Origin: Actinophytocola sp963840275
GTDB taxonomy: Bacteria; Actinomycetota; Actinomycetes; Mycobacteriales; Pseudonocardiaceae
Assembly: GCA_963840275.1 (NCBI GenBank)
Contig: CAWIYK010000002.1
Span: forward strand, 372,001 to 436,000
Direction: 5' to 3'
Length of the DNA: 64,000 bases
Each line of letters opens with the position of its first letter. The first letter of the stretch is position 1. Shown piece after piece: positions 35,146 to 44,030 of the stretch. The position numbers were made by a program, and so were the translations under genes. The notes beneath the pieces were generated by a model, which had not been told where the DNA came from, did not search any database, and was given only the letters and a program-made list of their open reading frames with translations.

Positions 35146-35967
35146 TCAGTCAGGTGCGACGCCGGGCTGGGCGCCCGGGCGGTCGAACGTGCTCACCTCG
35201 GTCGCGGGCGAGACGCCGCCGGCGACGAGGTCGAAAGTGCTGTCCTGCCACGGAAGCGTGGCGAACGGGTGCGAGTCCAGCGAGTTGCCGGCGTGGCCGT
35301 GCCCACCGGTCGCCGGGGCGATCGGGAGCGTGGGCGGGGTCGGCCAGGTCGGCAGGCCGGGCAGCGCCGGTGCGGTGGGCTCCGGGGAGCCGCGCCGGCT
35401 CATGCCGTCCGCGGCCGCGCGGTCCTTCGCGGTGCGGTGCGCGATGGCGTCGAGGTCGACGCCGGGCAGGGCACCGACCGCGACGGCGGTCACGGGGGTC
35501 GGGGCGGTCGGGAGGTCGGCACGGCCGTAGCCGTCGGCCGGGTACTGGTGCGTCGGGTCGTCGACGAGACCGAGGTCGCAGCCCGCGACGTCCGTCGCGC
35601 AGCCGGGCAGTTCCTGGATCCCGTTCTCCGCGCGGTCGCGGAACTGGTCCGCCGCGTCCTTCATCGTGTCGCCGAGGTCCTTGAGCGGGTCCTGCGGCGG
35701 GGGCGGCGGGTCCTGGAGGTAGTCGGCGACGGTCGTCAGCGCGGTCTCGACCGGGCCGGTCACGGGTGCCGCGAACTCGGTGACCGCGGCGGCGGGGCCC
35801 GCCTCCGGTGCGGTCGCGGCCTCGACGGACGCGGACGCGGCGGAGGAGGAGAGCCACCAGGCGAGCGCGGTGCCGGCGGCGACGCCGCCCACCACCGTCA
35901 ACGTGCGGCAGACCATGCGCCGCGCGAACGCGGTGGTCTCCCGGACGTCGTTGCTCGCCTGATCCAC
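35146..35967 (-). CDS. Secreted or membrane-anchored Pro-rich protein
   Basis: 273 residues. The N-terminus (FARRMVCRTLTVVGGVAAGT, ALAWWLSSSAASAS) is a signal peptide or single anchor ending near residue 48. The rest is Ala/Pro/Thr-rich, with a PPPPPQDP run, one Cys pair (PGCATDVAGCDL) and little predicted fold. It is on the same strand as the giant repeat protein and 203 bp upstream of it, so both may form one surface-protein unit. I do not recognise a family. Confidence 0.7.
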   Translation of the reverse strand: MDQASNDVRETTAFARRMVCRTLTVVGGVAAGTALAWWLSSSAASASVEAATAPEAGPAAAVTEFAAPVTGPVETALTTVADYLQDPPPPPQDPLKDLGDTMKDAADQFRDRAENGIQELPGCATDVAGCDLGLVDDPTHQYPADGYGRADLPTAPTPVTAVAVGALPGVDLDAIAHRTAKDRAAADGMSRRGSPEPTAPALPGLPTWPTPPTLPIAPATGGHGHAGNSLDSHPFATLPWQDSTFDLVAGGVSPATEVSTFDRPGAQPGVAPD

Positions 35968-36008
35968 TGACAGAACCTCGCTGTGTCGGAGAAACGGAGC
36001 CGGCGGGT

Positions 36009-36164
36009 GATCGAGAGGCGATCGGAGAGCGATCGCGTGATCACGTTGAGTCCCGGCGGGCCGTGCAGACGGACACTTTCATCGATCACCCCCGGATCGC
36101 ACGCCAGAAGCGGGCACACCCCCCGATCGTGTGACGAACACAAAGTGTGTCCACACGTCACGAT
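36009..36164. promoter_or_regulatory. GATC-dense divergent promoter region with a DnaA-like box nearby
   Basis: The 313-bp gap 35968-36280 separates the secreted-protein gene from the transporter gene. Eight GATC sites, mostly as CGATCG or TGATCAC, fall within about 156 bp. A perfect TTGTCCACA lies at 36203-36211 and GTGTCCACA at 36147-36155. TACCGT at 36269-36274 is the likely -10 box of the transporter gene. No gene in the gap. Confidence 0.45.
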
Positions 36165-36280
36165 CGGTAGTCATCGGAGGCTGGGCGGGTACTGGGCGAA
36201 ACTTGTCCACAGCGACGATTTGTGGGCGACGCGGGGCTTTACGACTCCCGAATGTCGGACTCGCTCGATACCGTCAACGG

Positions 36281-37489
36281 GTGACACGTAACCGCGACGA
36301 CCAGCAGTCCGCGCCGCAGAAGAAGAGACGGCGGCCGAACCCGCCGCGCGACGTGACCGAGCTGGTGCCCACCGGCCTCCGGGTGAGCGGCGCGCTGGCG
36401 TGGCGGTTCATCATGGTGATCGCCGCGCTGTACGTGATCGTGTGGCTGGCCGGCTACTTCTCCCAGCTGATGGTGCCGATCGCCATCGCGTTGCTGCTGG
36501 CCGCGCTGATGGCCCCCGGGGTCGAGCGGCTGACGGAGTGGGGCGTGCCGCGCGGCCTGTCCGCCGCGATCGTGATGGTGGCCGGCATCGCGGTGCTCGG
36601 CGGCCTGCTGACGTTCGTGATCATCCAGTTCACACAGGGTCTTCCCGAGCTGCAGGACCGGGTGGCGGCGAGCCTCAACCAGATCCAGGACTGGCTCAAC
36701 AACGGCCCGCTGCACCTGCGCGACGAGCAGATCCAGACCTTCATCAACAACATCATCGAGTCGGTCCGGGACAACCAGGCGGCGATCACCGAGGGCGCGC
36801 TCACCACGGCCGCGACCATCGGCGAGATCCTGACCGGCTTCGTGCTGACCGTGTTCGTGCTGATCTTCTTCCTGTACGACGGCCCCGGCATCTGGACGTT
36901 CGTGACGCGCGGCGTGCCCGCGCGGGTGCGCGACCGGGTGGACGTGGCCGGTCGCCGCGGCTTCGGCGCGCTGGTGAGCTACGTGCGGGCGACCGCGGCG
37001 GTGGCGCTGGTCGACGCGGTCGGCATCGGCATCGGCATCGCGATCGTCGGGGTGCCGCTGGTGATCCCGCTGTCCGCGCTCGTGTTCCTCTCCGCGTTCG
37101 TGCCGATCATCGGTGCGGTCGTGGCCGGCACGGTCGCGGTCCTGATCGCGCTGGTGGCCAACGGGATCATCGCGGCGCTGGTGGTGCTGGCGATCGTGAT
37201 CGGCGTGATGCAGCTGGAGAGCCACGTGCTGCAGCCGTGGCTGCTCGGCCGCGCGGTGCGGCTGCACCCGCTGGCCGTGGTGCTGGCGATCGCGGCGGGG
37301 TTGATCGCGGCGGGGATCGCGGGCGCGCTGCTCGCCGTGCCGCTGCTCGCCGTGCTGAACGCGGGCGTCAAGTCGTTGCTGCACGAGGACGACGACGTCG
37401 AGCCCGCGGAGGTCGACGTCCTGCACCAGGAGGACGACGACGTCCCGGACAGCGGGCGCGACGACACCAAGGCGGACTGGGAACGGTGA
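36281..37489 (+). CDS. AI-2E/TqsA-type transporter family protein
   Basis: 402 residues, eight predicted membrane segments. The PF01594-type architecture is visible: paired N-terminal helices (YVIVWLAGYFSQLMVPIAIA), a soluble middle with QDWLNN, then SALVFLSAFVPIIGAVVAG and QLESHVLQPWLLGRAVRLHP, the family signature. The C-terminus is acidic and cytosolic. Members export signals or small solutes; the substrate is unknown. GTG at 36281 has TACCGT 6 nt upstream. It lies 25 bp before the kinase gene and may share its transcript. Confidence 0.87.
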   Translation: MTRNRDDQQSAPQKKRRRPNPPRDVTELVPTGLRVSGALAWRFIMVIAALYVIVWLAGYFSQLMVPIAIALLLAALMAPGVERLTEWGVPRGLSAAIVMVAGIAVLGGLLTFVIIQFTQGLPELQDRVAASLNQIQDWLNNGPLHLRDEQIQTFINNIIESVRDNQAAITEGALTTAATIGEILTGFVLTVFVLIFFLYDGPGIWTFVTRGVPARVRDRVDVAGRRGFGALVSYVRATAAVALVDAVGIGIGIAIVGVPLVIPLSALVFLSAFVPIIGAVVAGTVAVLIALVANGIIAALVVLAIVIGVMQLESHVLQPWLLGRAVRLHPLAVVLAIAAGLIAAGIAGALLAVPLLAVLNAGVKSLLHEDDDVEPAEVDVLHQEDDDVPDSGRDDTKADWER

Positions 37490-37514
37490 GCGAAGCGAAC
37501 CACCAGACACGGCC

Positions 37515-38636
37515 ATGACCGCCGTCCCGGCGCGGGATCCGACGCTGCCGCTGTGGCGCGCCGCGGTCGTGCTGCGGGTGCTGACCCTGTTCTTCGCGGT
37601 CGGCGTGATCCTCTACCACCGGACGGCGTACGCGCGGCCGTGGCTCGCGTTCGCGATGGCGGGCGTGATGGTGGGGTGGACCGGCGTGGTCGCGTGGCGG
37701 TACCTGCGCCCGGGCGAGCGGATGCTCGCGTTCACGGTGCTCGACCTCGTGGTGTGCTGCGCGGTGATGGCCAGCTCGCGGCTCGTCCTCACCCCGCTGC
37801 AGCTCGAGGGCGCGCCGGTGCCGCTGGTCCCGACCGTGTGGGTCACGGGCGTGGTGGCGGCCGGCGCGGTGTGCACGGGCGCGTTCGGCGGCGCGATCTT
37901 CGGCGCGGTGGTGGCGGCGTTCAACTTCGGCGTGCGCGGATACGTCGACACCGACCTGACCAGGGACCTGATGCTGCTGGTGGGGGTCGGGTTCGTGCTG
38001 GGTCTCGCGGCGGCGTCGTCGCGGCGGTCGGCGGAGCGGCTGGCCATCGCGTTGCGGGCGGAGGCGGCGACCGCGGAACGGGAGCGGCTCGCGCGGTCGA
38101 TCCACGACAGCGTGCTGCAGGTGCTCGCCCGCGTACGGCGGCGCGGCGCCGAGCTGGGCGGGGAGGCGGCCGAGCTGGCGAAGCTGGCCGGCGCGCAGGA
38201 GATCGCGTTGCGGGCGCTGGTGTCGAGCGCGCCCGTGTCGACGGAGGACGGGTCCGCCGACCTCGGCTCCCGGCTGAAGCTGCTGGAGACCGAGCGGGTC
38301 GCGGTGTCCGTGCCGGCGACCCCGGTGCCGCTGCCGGCGGTGCGGGCCACCGAGTTGACCGCCGCGGTGCGCGAGGCGCTCACCAACGTGGAGAAGCACG
38401 CCGGCGACGAGGCCAGGGCTTGGGTGTTGCTCGAGGACCTCGGTTCCGAGATCGTGGTCAGCGTCCGGGACGACGGGGTGGGTTTCGCGCCGGCCCGGGT
38501 CGCCGAGGCGGAGCGGGAGGGCCGGATGGGCATCGCGAAGTCGCTGCGCGGTCGGGTCGCGTCGCTCGGCGGCACCGTCAGCCTGGAGTCCGCGCCCGGT
38601 GCGGGTGTCGAGTGGGAGCTGCGGGTGACCAGGTGA
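37515..38636 (+). CDS. MacS-type sensor histidine kinase
   Basis: 373 residues. Five or six N-terminal membrane segments (to about residue 165) lead to a HisKA_3 dimerisation helix with the phospho-acceptor in LARSIHDSVLQVLARVRRRG. The ATPase domain has REALTNVEKHAG (N box) and DDGVGFAPARV (G box). The membrane layout resembles the MacS family of actinobacteria. Its stop overlaps the start of the response regulator gene (GTGA), which makes them a coupled two-component pair. Confidence 0.9.
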   Translation: MTAVPARDPTLPLWRAAVVLRVLTLFFAVGVILYHRTAYARPWLAFAMAGVMVGWTGVVAWRYLRPGERMLAFTVLDLVVCCAVMASSRLVLTPLQLEGAPVPLVPTVWVTGVVAAGAVCTGAFGGAIFGAVVAAFNFGVRGYVDTDLTRDLMLLVGVGFVLGLAAASSRRSAERLAIALRAEAATAERERLARSIHDSVLQVLARVRRRGAELGGEAAELAKLAGAQEIALRALVSSAPVSTEDGSADLGSRLKLLETERVAVSVPATPVPLPAVRATELTAAVREALTNVEKHAGDEARAWVLLEDLGSEIVVSVRDDGVGFAPARVAEAEREGRMGIAKSLRGRVASLGGTVSLESAPGAGVEWELRVTR

Positions 38637-39295
38637 TCTCCGTGATGGTCGTGGACGATCATCCGATGTGGCGCGACGGTGTCGCGCGGGACCTCGCCGA
38701 GCGCGGGTTCGAGGTGCTGGCCACGGCCGGCGACGCGGCGGCCGCCGTGCGGATCGCGCGGACCGTCCGGCCGAACGTGGTGCTGATGGACCTCAACCTC
38801 GGCGCGGAGTCCGGGGTGGCGGCGACCGGCCAGATCACCGGCGAGCTGGCCGACACCCGGGTGCTCGTGCTGTCCGCGTCCGGCGAGCACGCGGACGTGC
38901 TGGAGGCGGTGAAGGCCGGCGCGTCCGGCTACCTGCTGAAGTCGGCGTCCGCGACGGAGCTGGTCGAGGCGGTCAAGCGGACCGCGGCCGGCGACGCGGT
39001 GTTCACGCCGGGGCTCGCGGGCCTGGTGCTCGGCGAGTACCGGCGGATGGCCGCCGACCCGGGCGACACCCTTGACCGGCCGAGGCTCACCGAGCGGGAG
39101 ACCGACGTGCTGCGGCTGGTCGCCAAGGGGCTGACCGCGCGGCAGATCGCGACGCGGCTGGTGTTGTCGCACCGGACGGTGGAGAACCACGTGCAGTCCA
39201 CGCTGCGCAAGCTCCAGCTGCACAACCGCGTCGAGCTGGCCAGGTATGCCATCGAGCACGGCCTGGACGCCGAACCCGATGGCTCCTCCCGATAG
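38633..39295 (+). CDS. LuxR/NarL-type response regulator
   Basis: 220 residues. The receiver domain has VVDDHP, the phospho-acceptor Asp in VLMDLNLG and GYLLKSAS with the conserved Lys. The LuxR helix-turn-helix reads LTERETDVLRLVAKGLTARQ, then TVENHVQSTLRKL. GTG at 38633 overlaps the kinase stop by 4 bp. The stop codon TAG lies inside the first 30-bp tandem repeat. Confidence 0.93.
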   Translation: MISVMVVDDHPMWRDGVARDLAERGFEVLATAGDAAAAVRIARTVRPNVVLMDLNLGAESGVAATGQITGELADTRVLVLSASGEHADVLEAVKAGASGYLLKSASATELVEAVKRTAAGDAVFTPGLAGLVLGEYRRMAADPGDTLDRPRLTERETDVLRLVAKGLTARQIATRLVLSHRTVENHVQSTLRKLQLHNRVELARYAIEHGLDAEPDGSSR

Positions 39296-39410
39296 CAACG
39301 ATCGCTCCGCAAGCTCCGCCGACAGCAACGATCGCTCCGCAAGCTCCGCCGACAGCAACGATCGCTCCGCAAGCTCCGCCGATAGCAACGATCGCTCCGC
39401 AAGCTCCGCT
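39291..39410. repeat. Four tandem 30-bp repeats before serS
   Basis: Units at 39291, 39321, 39351 and 39381 share GCAACGATCGCTCCGCAAGC and differ only at a T/C in GATAGC/GACAGC and at the last base. They fill nearly the whole gap between the regulator stop and the serS -10 box (TAACCT at 39414). Confidence 0.95.
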
Positions 39411-39426
39411 CAGTAACCTGATCCTC

Positions 39427-40716
39427 ATGCATGACCCCCGCCTCCTGCTCGACCCCACCACGGACGCCGTGCGCAAGCTCGCCCGCCGTGGCTTCACGCT
39501 CGACCTGCCCGCGCTGGAGAAGCTGTTCTCCCAGCGCACGGCGGTGATCGGCACCGCGGACGAGGCGCGGGCGGAGTCCAACCGGGTCGCGAAGGAGATC
39601 GGCGCGGCGGCCAAGCGCGGCGAGGACGTGACCGCGCTGCGCGAGCACGCCCGCGAGGCGAAGGCCCGGATCCAGGCTCTCGAGGAGCAGCAGCGGCAGC
39701 TGGCCGCGGACCTGGACGAGTTCCTGCTCGGCATCCCGAACCTGCCGGCCGACGAGCTGCCGGACGGCAACTCCGACGAAGACGCCGAGCTGGTCAGCAC
39801 CTGGGGCACGCCGCCGGAGTTCGACTTCGAGCCGCTCGACCACGTGACCATCGGCGAGAAGCTGGGCATCTTCGACTTCGCGCGGGCCACGAAGCTCGCC
39901 GGCCCCCGGTTCAGCGTCGTGCGCGGCGCGGGCGCCCGGCTGGAGCGCGCGATCGCCGCGTTCCTGTTGGAGCTGCACACCGACCGGCACGGGTACACGG
40001 AGTTCTCGGTGCCGGCGATCGTGAACCGGCCGACCATGACCGGCACGGGCCAGCTGCCGAAGTTCGAGGCGGACCTGTTCGCCACGGGCGTCGCCGACCG
40101 CGAGCTGTTCCTCATCCCGACGGCCGAGGTGCCGCTGACGAACCTGCACGCCGGCGAGACCCTCGCGGCCGAGGACCTGCCGCTGGCGTACACGGCGGAC
40201 ACCATGTGCTTCCGGTCCGAGGCCGGCTCGTACGGCAAGGACACCCGCGGCCTGATCCGGCTCCACCAGTTCCAGAAGGTCGAGCTGGTGCGCTTCTGCG
40301 AGCCGGCACGCGCGGACGCCGAGCTGGCGATGCTGCTGTCGCACGCGGAGACCTGCCTGCGGGAGCTGGGCCTCGCCTACCGGGTGGTGCGGCTCGCCGC
40401 GGGCGACATCGGCTTCTCCGCGGAGCGCACCTACGACCTCGAGGTGTGGCTGCCGGGTCAGCAGCGCTACCGCGAGGTGTCGAGCGTGTCCGACTTCGGC
40501 ACGTTCCAGGCCCGCAGAGCCGGCATCCGCACGAAGGCGAAGGACGGCACCCGCGGGTTCGCCAACACGCTCAACGGCTCCGGCCTGCCGATCGGCAGGA
40601 CAATGGTGGCGATCCTCGAGCAGAACCAGCAGGCCGACGGCTCGGTCGTGATCCCGCCGGCGCTGGTCTCGTTCACCCGCTTCGAACGCATCAACCCGGA
40701 CGGCACCACCGCCTGA
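39427..40716 (+). CDS. serS: Seryl-tRNA synthetase
   Basis: 429 residues. An N-terminal coiled-coil arm (about 30-105) contacts the long tRNA variable arm. The class II core has FRSEAGSYGKDTRGL, HQFQKVELV (motif 2) and GLPIGRTMVAILE (motif 3). ATG at 39427 has TAACCT 7 nt upstream, which indicates a leaderless message starting right after the tandem repeats. Confidence 0.97.
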   Translation: MHDPRLLLDPTTDAVRKLARRGFTLDLPALEKLFSQRTAVIGTADEARAESNRVAKEIGAAAKRGEDVTALREHAREAKARIQALEEQQRQLAADLDEFLLGIPNLPADELPDGNSDEDAELVSTWGTPPEFDFEPLDHVTIGEKLGIFDFARATKLAGPRFSVVRGAGARLERAIAAFLLELHTDRHGYTEFSVPAIVNRPTMTGTGQLPKFEADLFATGVADRELFLIPTAEVPLTNLHAGETLAAEDLPLAYTADTMCFRSEAGSYGKDTRGLIRLHQFQKVELVRFCEPARADAELAMLLSHAETCLRELGLAYRVVRLAAGDIGFSAERTYDLEVWLPGQQRYREVSSVSDFGTFQARRAGIRTKAKDGTRGFANTLNGSGLPIGRTMVAILEQNQQADGSVVIPPALVSFTRFERINPDGTTA

Positions 40717-40749
40717 GCCGGTTCCGCGACAGGGCATACCGTGGGGAGC

Positions 40750-41394
40750 GTGAGCAACATGGTCGAGCAGGAGCTGGGACCGGTCGACCCGAGAGAGCTG
40801 CGGGTGTCGGACGCGGAGCGCTCGCACGTCGTGCAGATCCTGCAGAAGGCCATCGGCCACGGGATGCTCTCGCTCGACGAGTTCACCACGAGGACCGACA
40901 CCGCGCTCGCGGCGCGGACGCGGGCCGAGCTGAACGCCGTGGTGGTCGACCTCGCCGGCGTCACGCACACCGACGTCGAGTCGCCGCTGCGGACGCCGCC
41001 GGTCGAGCTGCGGGCCAATATGTCGACGCTCAAGCGGACCGGTCAGTGGGTCGTGCCGAGGGAGATGGTCGTGCGCAACCGGCTCGGCTCCACCGAGCTG
41101 GACTTCACCGAAGCGCGGATCGAGCACCAGGAGGTGCGGATCCAGCTGGACGTCAGCGGCGGCAGCGTGAAGCTGCTGCTGCCCGAGCACGCGGTGGTCG
41201 ACACGAACGGCGTCCAGGTGGTGGCCGGCAGCGTGAAGGACCGGGTGGGCGCCGGGCGGGCCGCCGGACGGCCCCGGTTCGTCGTGGCGGGCCGGATCAC
41301 CGCCGGGTCGTTGAAGATCCGTCGAGCGAGCTACGTCAGGATCGGCAGTCTCGTCATCCGCTCGCCGTGGAAGATGAGCTGGGCATCCGACTGA
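40750..41394 (+). CDS. DUF1707 domain protein
   Basis: 214 residues. The N-terminal DUF1707 module (about 13-70) reads LRVSDAERSHVVQILQKAIG, then GMLSLDEFTTRTDTALAARTRAEL. It is followed by a beta-rich region with a cell-wall-stress-like pattern (LDVSGGSVKLLLPEH). No membrane segment is clear. GTG at 40750 is preferred over 40741 because TACCGT (40737-40742) is a -10 box 7 nt away. Function unknown. Confidence 0.82.
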   Translation: MSNMVEQELGPVDPRELRVSDAERSHVVQILQKAIGHGMLSLDEFTTRTDTALAARTRAELNAVVVDLAGVTHTDVESPLRTPPVELRANMSTLKRTGQWVVPREMVVRNRLGSTELDFTEARIEHQEVRIQLDVSGGSVKLLLPEHAVVDTNGVQVVAGSVKDRVGAGRAAGRPRFVVAGRITAGSLKIRRASYVRIGSLVIRSPWKMSWASD

Positions 41395-41407
41395 TCGGGA
41401 GGAACAC

Positions 41408-42439
41408 GTGAAGGCTCTGGTCAAGGTGGCCCAGGGTCCCGGGCTGGAGCTGACCGACGTGCCGGACCCGTCGCCGGGACCGGGCGACGTGCTGCTGCGG
41501 GTCCTGCGGACCGGCATCTGCGGCACCGACCTCCACATCGACTCCTGGGACGAGTGGGCGGCGAGCACGATCGAGCCGCCGCTGGTGGTCGGGCACGAGT
41601 TCGTCGGCGAGGTCGTCGAGATCGGCGCCGCGGTCACCAAGGTCAAGGTCGGCGACCTGGTCAGCGGCGAGGGACATCTGATCTGCGGCACCTGCCGCAA
41701 CTGCAAGGCGGGCCGGCGGCACCTGTGCAAGAACACGGTGGGCCTCGGCGTGCACACGGCCGGGGCGTTCGCCGAGCTACGCGGTGCTGCCGGAGCAGAA
41801 CGCGTGGGTGCACAACCACCAGGTCGACCTGGACGTGGCGGCCATCTTCGACCCGTTCGGCAACGCCGTGCACACCGCGCTGTCGTTCCCCGTGCTCGGC
41901 GAGGACGTGCTGATCACCGGCGCCGGCCCGATCGGGCTGATGGCGGCCGCGGTCGCGAAGCACGCGGGCGCCCGGCACGTGGCGATCACCGACGTGAGCG
42001 AGCCGAGGCTGGACCTGGCCCGCAAGATCGGCGTCGACCTCGCGCTGAACGTCGCCACCACGCGGATCGCGGACGTGTACGACGAGCTGCGGATGACCGA
42101 GGGCTTCGACATCGGCATGGAGATGTCCGGGCAGCCCGCCGCGCTGCGGGACATGATCGCGAACATGACGCACGGCGGCCGGATCGCGATGCTGGGCCTG
42201 CCGGCCACGGAGATCCCGATCAACTGGTCGCACGTGGTGCTCAAGATGCTGACGATCAAGGGCATCTACGGACGCGAGATGTTCGAGACCTGGTACGCGA
42301 TGTCGGTCCTGCTACAGGCGGGGCTGGACATCTCACCGGTGATCACCCACCGGTTCCCCTACACGGAGCACGAGGCCGCGTTCGCCACCGCGCGCGACGG
42401 CCGCTGCGGCAAGGTCATCATGGATTGGCGGAGGCCTGA
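41408..42439 (+). CDS. tdh: L-threonine 3-dehydrogenase, with two single-base indels
   Basis: Zinc alcohol dehydrogenase family; oxidises L-threonine to 2-amino-3-oxobutyrate. It has TGICGTDLHIDSWDEW with the catalytic zinc Cys, GHEFVGEV, the structural zinc CGTCRNCKAGRRHLC, and the NAD-fold motif ITGAGPIGLMAA. An extra C at 41777 breaks FAEYAVLPEQN. A missing G near 42427 hides the expected end DWAEA and the TGA that overlaps the kbl ATG (TGATG). Corrected length is 343 residues, normal for the family. GGGAGGAACAC precedes the GTG. Confidence 0.9.
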   Translation: MKALVKVAQGPGLELTDVPDPSPGPGDVLLRVLRTGICGTDLHIDSWDEWAASTIEPPLVVGHEFVGEVVEIGAAVTKVKVGDLVSGEGHLICGTCRNCKAGRRHLCKNTVGLGVHTAGAFAELRGAAGAERVGAQPPGRPGRGGHLRPVRQRRAHRAVVPRARRGRADHRRRPDRADGGRGREARGRPARGDHRRERAEAGPGPQDRRRPRAERRHHADRGRVRRAADDRGLRHRHGDVRAARRAAGHDREHDARRPDRDAGPAGHGDPDQLVARGAQDADDQGHLRTRDVRDLVRDVGPATGGAGHLTGDHPPVPLHGARGRVRHRARRPLRQGHHGLAEA

Positions 42440-43620
42440 TGTTCGGCGCGATGCGGGAGAACCTGCGCACGGAGCTGGACGAGATCCGCTCCGCCGGCCT
42501 GTACAAGGCGGAACGGGTGATCTCGACCCCGCAGAACGCGTCGGTCCGGGTCGGCTCAGACGACGCGGTGCTGAACTTCTGCGCCAACAACTACCTCGGG
42601 CTCGCCGACCACCCGGTGCTGGTCGACGGCGGCGAAGGAGGCGCTGGACCGCTGGGGTTTCGGGATGGCGTCGGTGCGGTTCATCTGCGGGACGCAGGAG
42701 CCGCACAAGGAGCTCGAGGCCAAGCTGTCGGAGTTCCTCGTCGACCGAGGACACGATCCTGTACAGCTCGTGCTTCGACGCGAACGCGGGGCTGTTCGAG
42801 ACGCTGCTGGGCAAGGACGACGCGGTGATCTCCGACGAGCTCAACCACGCGTCGGTGATCGACGGCGTCCGGCTGTGCAAGGCGCAGCGGCTGCGCTACA
42901 AGAACCGCGACATGGCCGACCTGGAGCGACAGCTGAAGGAGGCGGCCGGCGCCCGCTACCGGCTGATCGCCACCGACGGCGTGTTCTCCATGGACGGCTA
43001 CCTGGCGCCGCTCGACGAGATCTGCGCGCTGGCCGACCGCTACGACGCGCTGGTGATGGTGGACGACTCGCACGCGGTCGGGTTCACCGGCCCGACCGGC
43101 CGGGGCACCCCGGAGCTGTTCGGCGTCGCCGACCGGGTGGACGTCGTGACGGGCACGCTCGGCAAGGCGCTGGGCGGGGCCAGCGGCGGCTACACGTCCG
43201 GGCGGGCGGAGATCGTCGAGATGCTGCGGCAGCGGTCGCGGCCGTACCTGTTCTCGAACTCCCTCGCCCCGTCGATCACGGCGACCGCGCTGGCGGCGCT
43301 GACGCTGCTGGAGTCGTCGAGCGAGCTGCTGACCCGGCTGCAGGGAGAACACGGCGCTGTTCCGGTCCCGCATGACCGAGGCCGGGTTCGACCTGCTGCC
43401 CGGCGAGCACCCGATCATCCCGGTGATGATCGGCGACGCGGCGCTCGCGGGCCGGATGGCCGACCTGCTCCTCGCCGAGGGCATCTACGTGATCGGGTTC
43501 TCCTACCCGGTGGTGCCGCACGGCAAGGCACGGATCCGGACCCAGATGTCGGCCGCGCACTCGACCGACGACGTCAACCGCGCGGTCGACGCATTTGTCG
43601 CTGCTAGAGCCGCTATGTGA
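42439..43620 (+). CDS. kbl: Glycine C-acetyltransferase (2-amino-3-ketobutyrate CoA ligase), with three single-base insertions
   Basis: PLP enzyme that cleaves the Tdh product with CoA to glycine and acetyl-CoA. Motifs are NFCANNYLGL, CGTQEPHKELE, DDSHAVGFTGPTGRG and the PLP-lysine segment TGTLGKALGGASGGY. Extra G residues at about 42628, 42740 and 43344 shift the frame three times. Removing them gives a continuous 392-residue enzyme close to the usual 397. The start overlaps the tdh stop, so the two were translationally coupled. Three indels in 720 bp point to local sequence error, not to an old pseudogene. Confidence 0.88.
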
Positions 43621-43671
43621 ACACTCTTCGCAACCAGTCGAATACGACAATCGGTGATTCGTGCGCAACTG

Positions 43672-43842
43672 CTAACGATTAGTTAGTGCTGAGCCGGCGG
43701 AGTGCCACAATGTTCGCGTCTCTGACACGTCAGAGCCCCAGCGCCGGCGGAACCTAGCCGAGCGTCGGGGCCCGGCCTCGGCCGGGCTTCGCGCCGCTGG
43801 CATCGGTCGCGTAGCCCCCCGAGCGATCGATGCCAGTGGCGC
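43672..43842 (+). ncRNA. Candidate structured intergenic RNA or compound terminator
   Basis: Several stems lie close together in the 410-bp gap 43621-44030 between convergent kbl and leuS. They are CTAAC/GTTAG (43672-43686), a GCCGGCG/CGCCGGC closing stem (43693-43699 with 43742-43748) around CTCTGAC/GTCAGAG (43720-43735), CCCGGCC/GGCCGGG (43771-43786), and a 15-bp stem with one mismatch (43791-43805 with 43828-43842). There is no U-tract and no coding frame. It could be a two-way terminator or a small RNA; the strand is uncertain. Confidence 0.35.
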
Positions 43843-44030
43843 GGTCTCGTCCGCCCCTAGTCCGCCTCCCCGGAATTTCAAGTGTTGGTCACGTTCCGGC
43901 GCAGGTTCGGCTGACCAGGTGGTTTGTGGCTGGGTGGCGTCACGTTCCCCTGGGGTAGCTGTTCGTCTGTGCGGACTTTCGCCCACAGATCCACAAGCCG
44001 GGTTCCAGCTCCCAGCCCGCTGCTCGGGGG

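Noticed and set aside
39291..39410. CRISPR-like array
   Set aside because: The four 30-bp units abut with no spacers, and no cas genes are present.
42439..43620. kbl as a decayed pseudogene
   Set aside because: All catalytic motifs and codon bias are intact, with only +1 slips in G runs, as in essential dnaB nearby.
43621..44030. tRNA gene in the kbl-leuS gap
   Set aside because: No T-loop (GTTCRA) with matching acceptor stem could be found on either strand.
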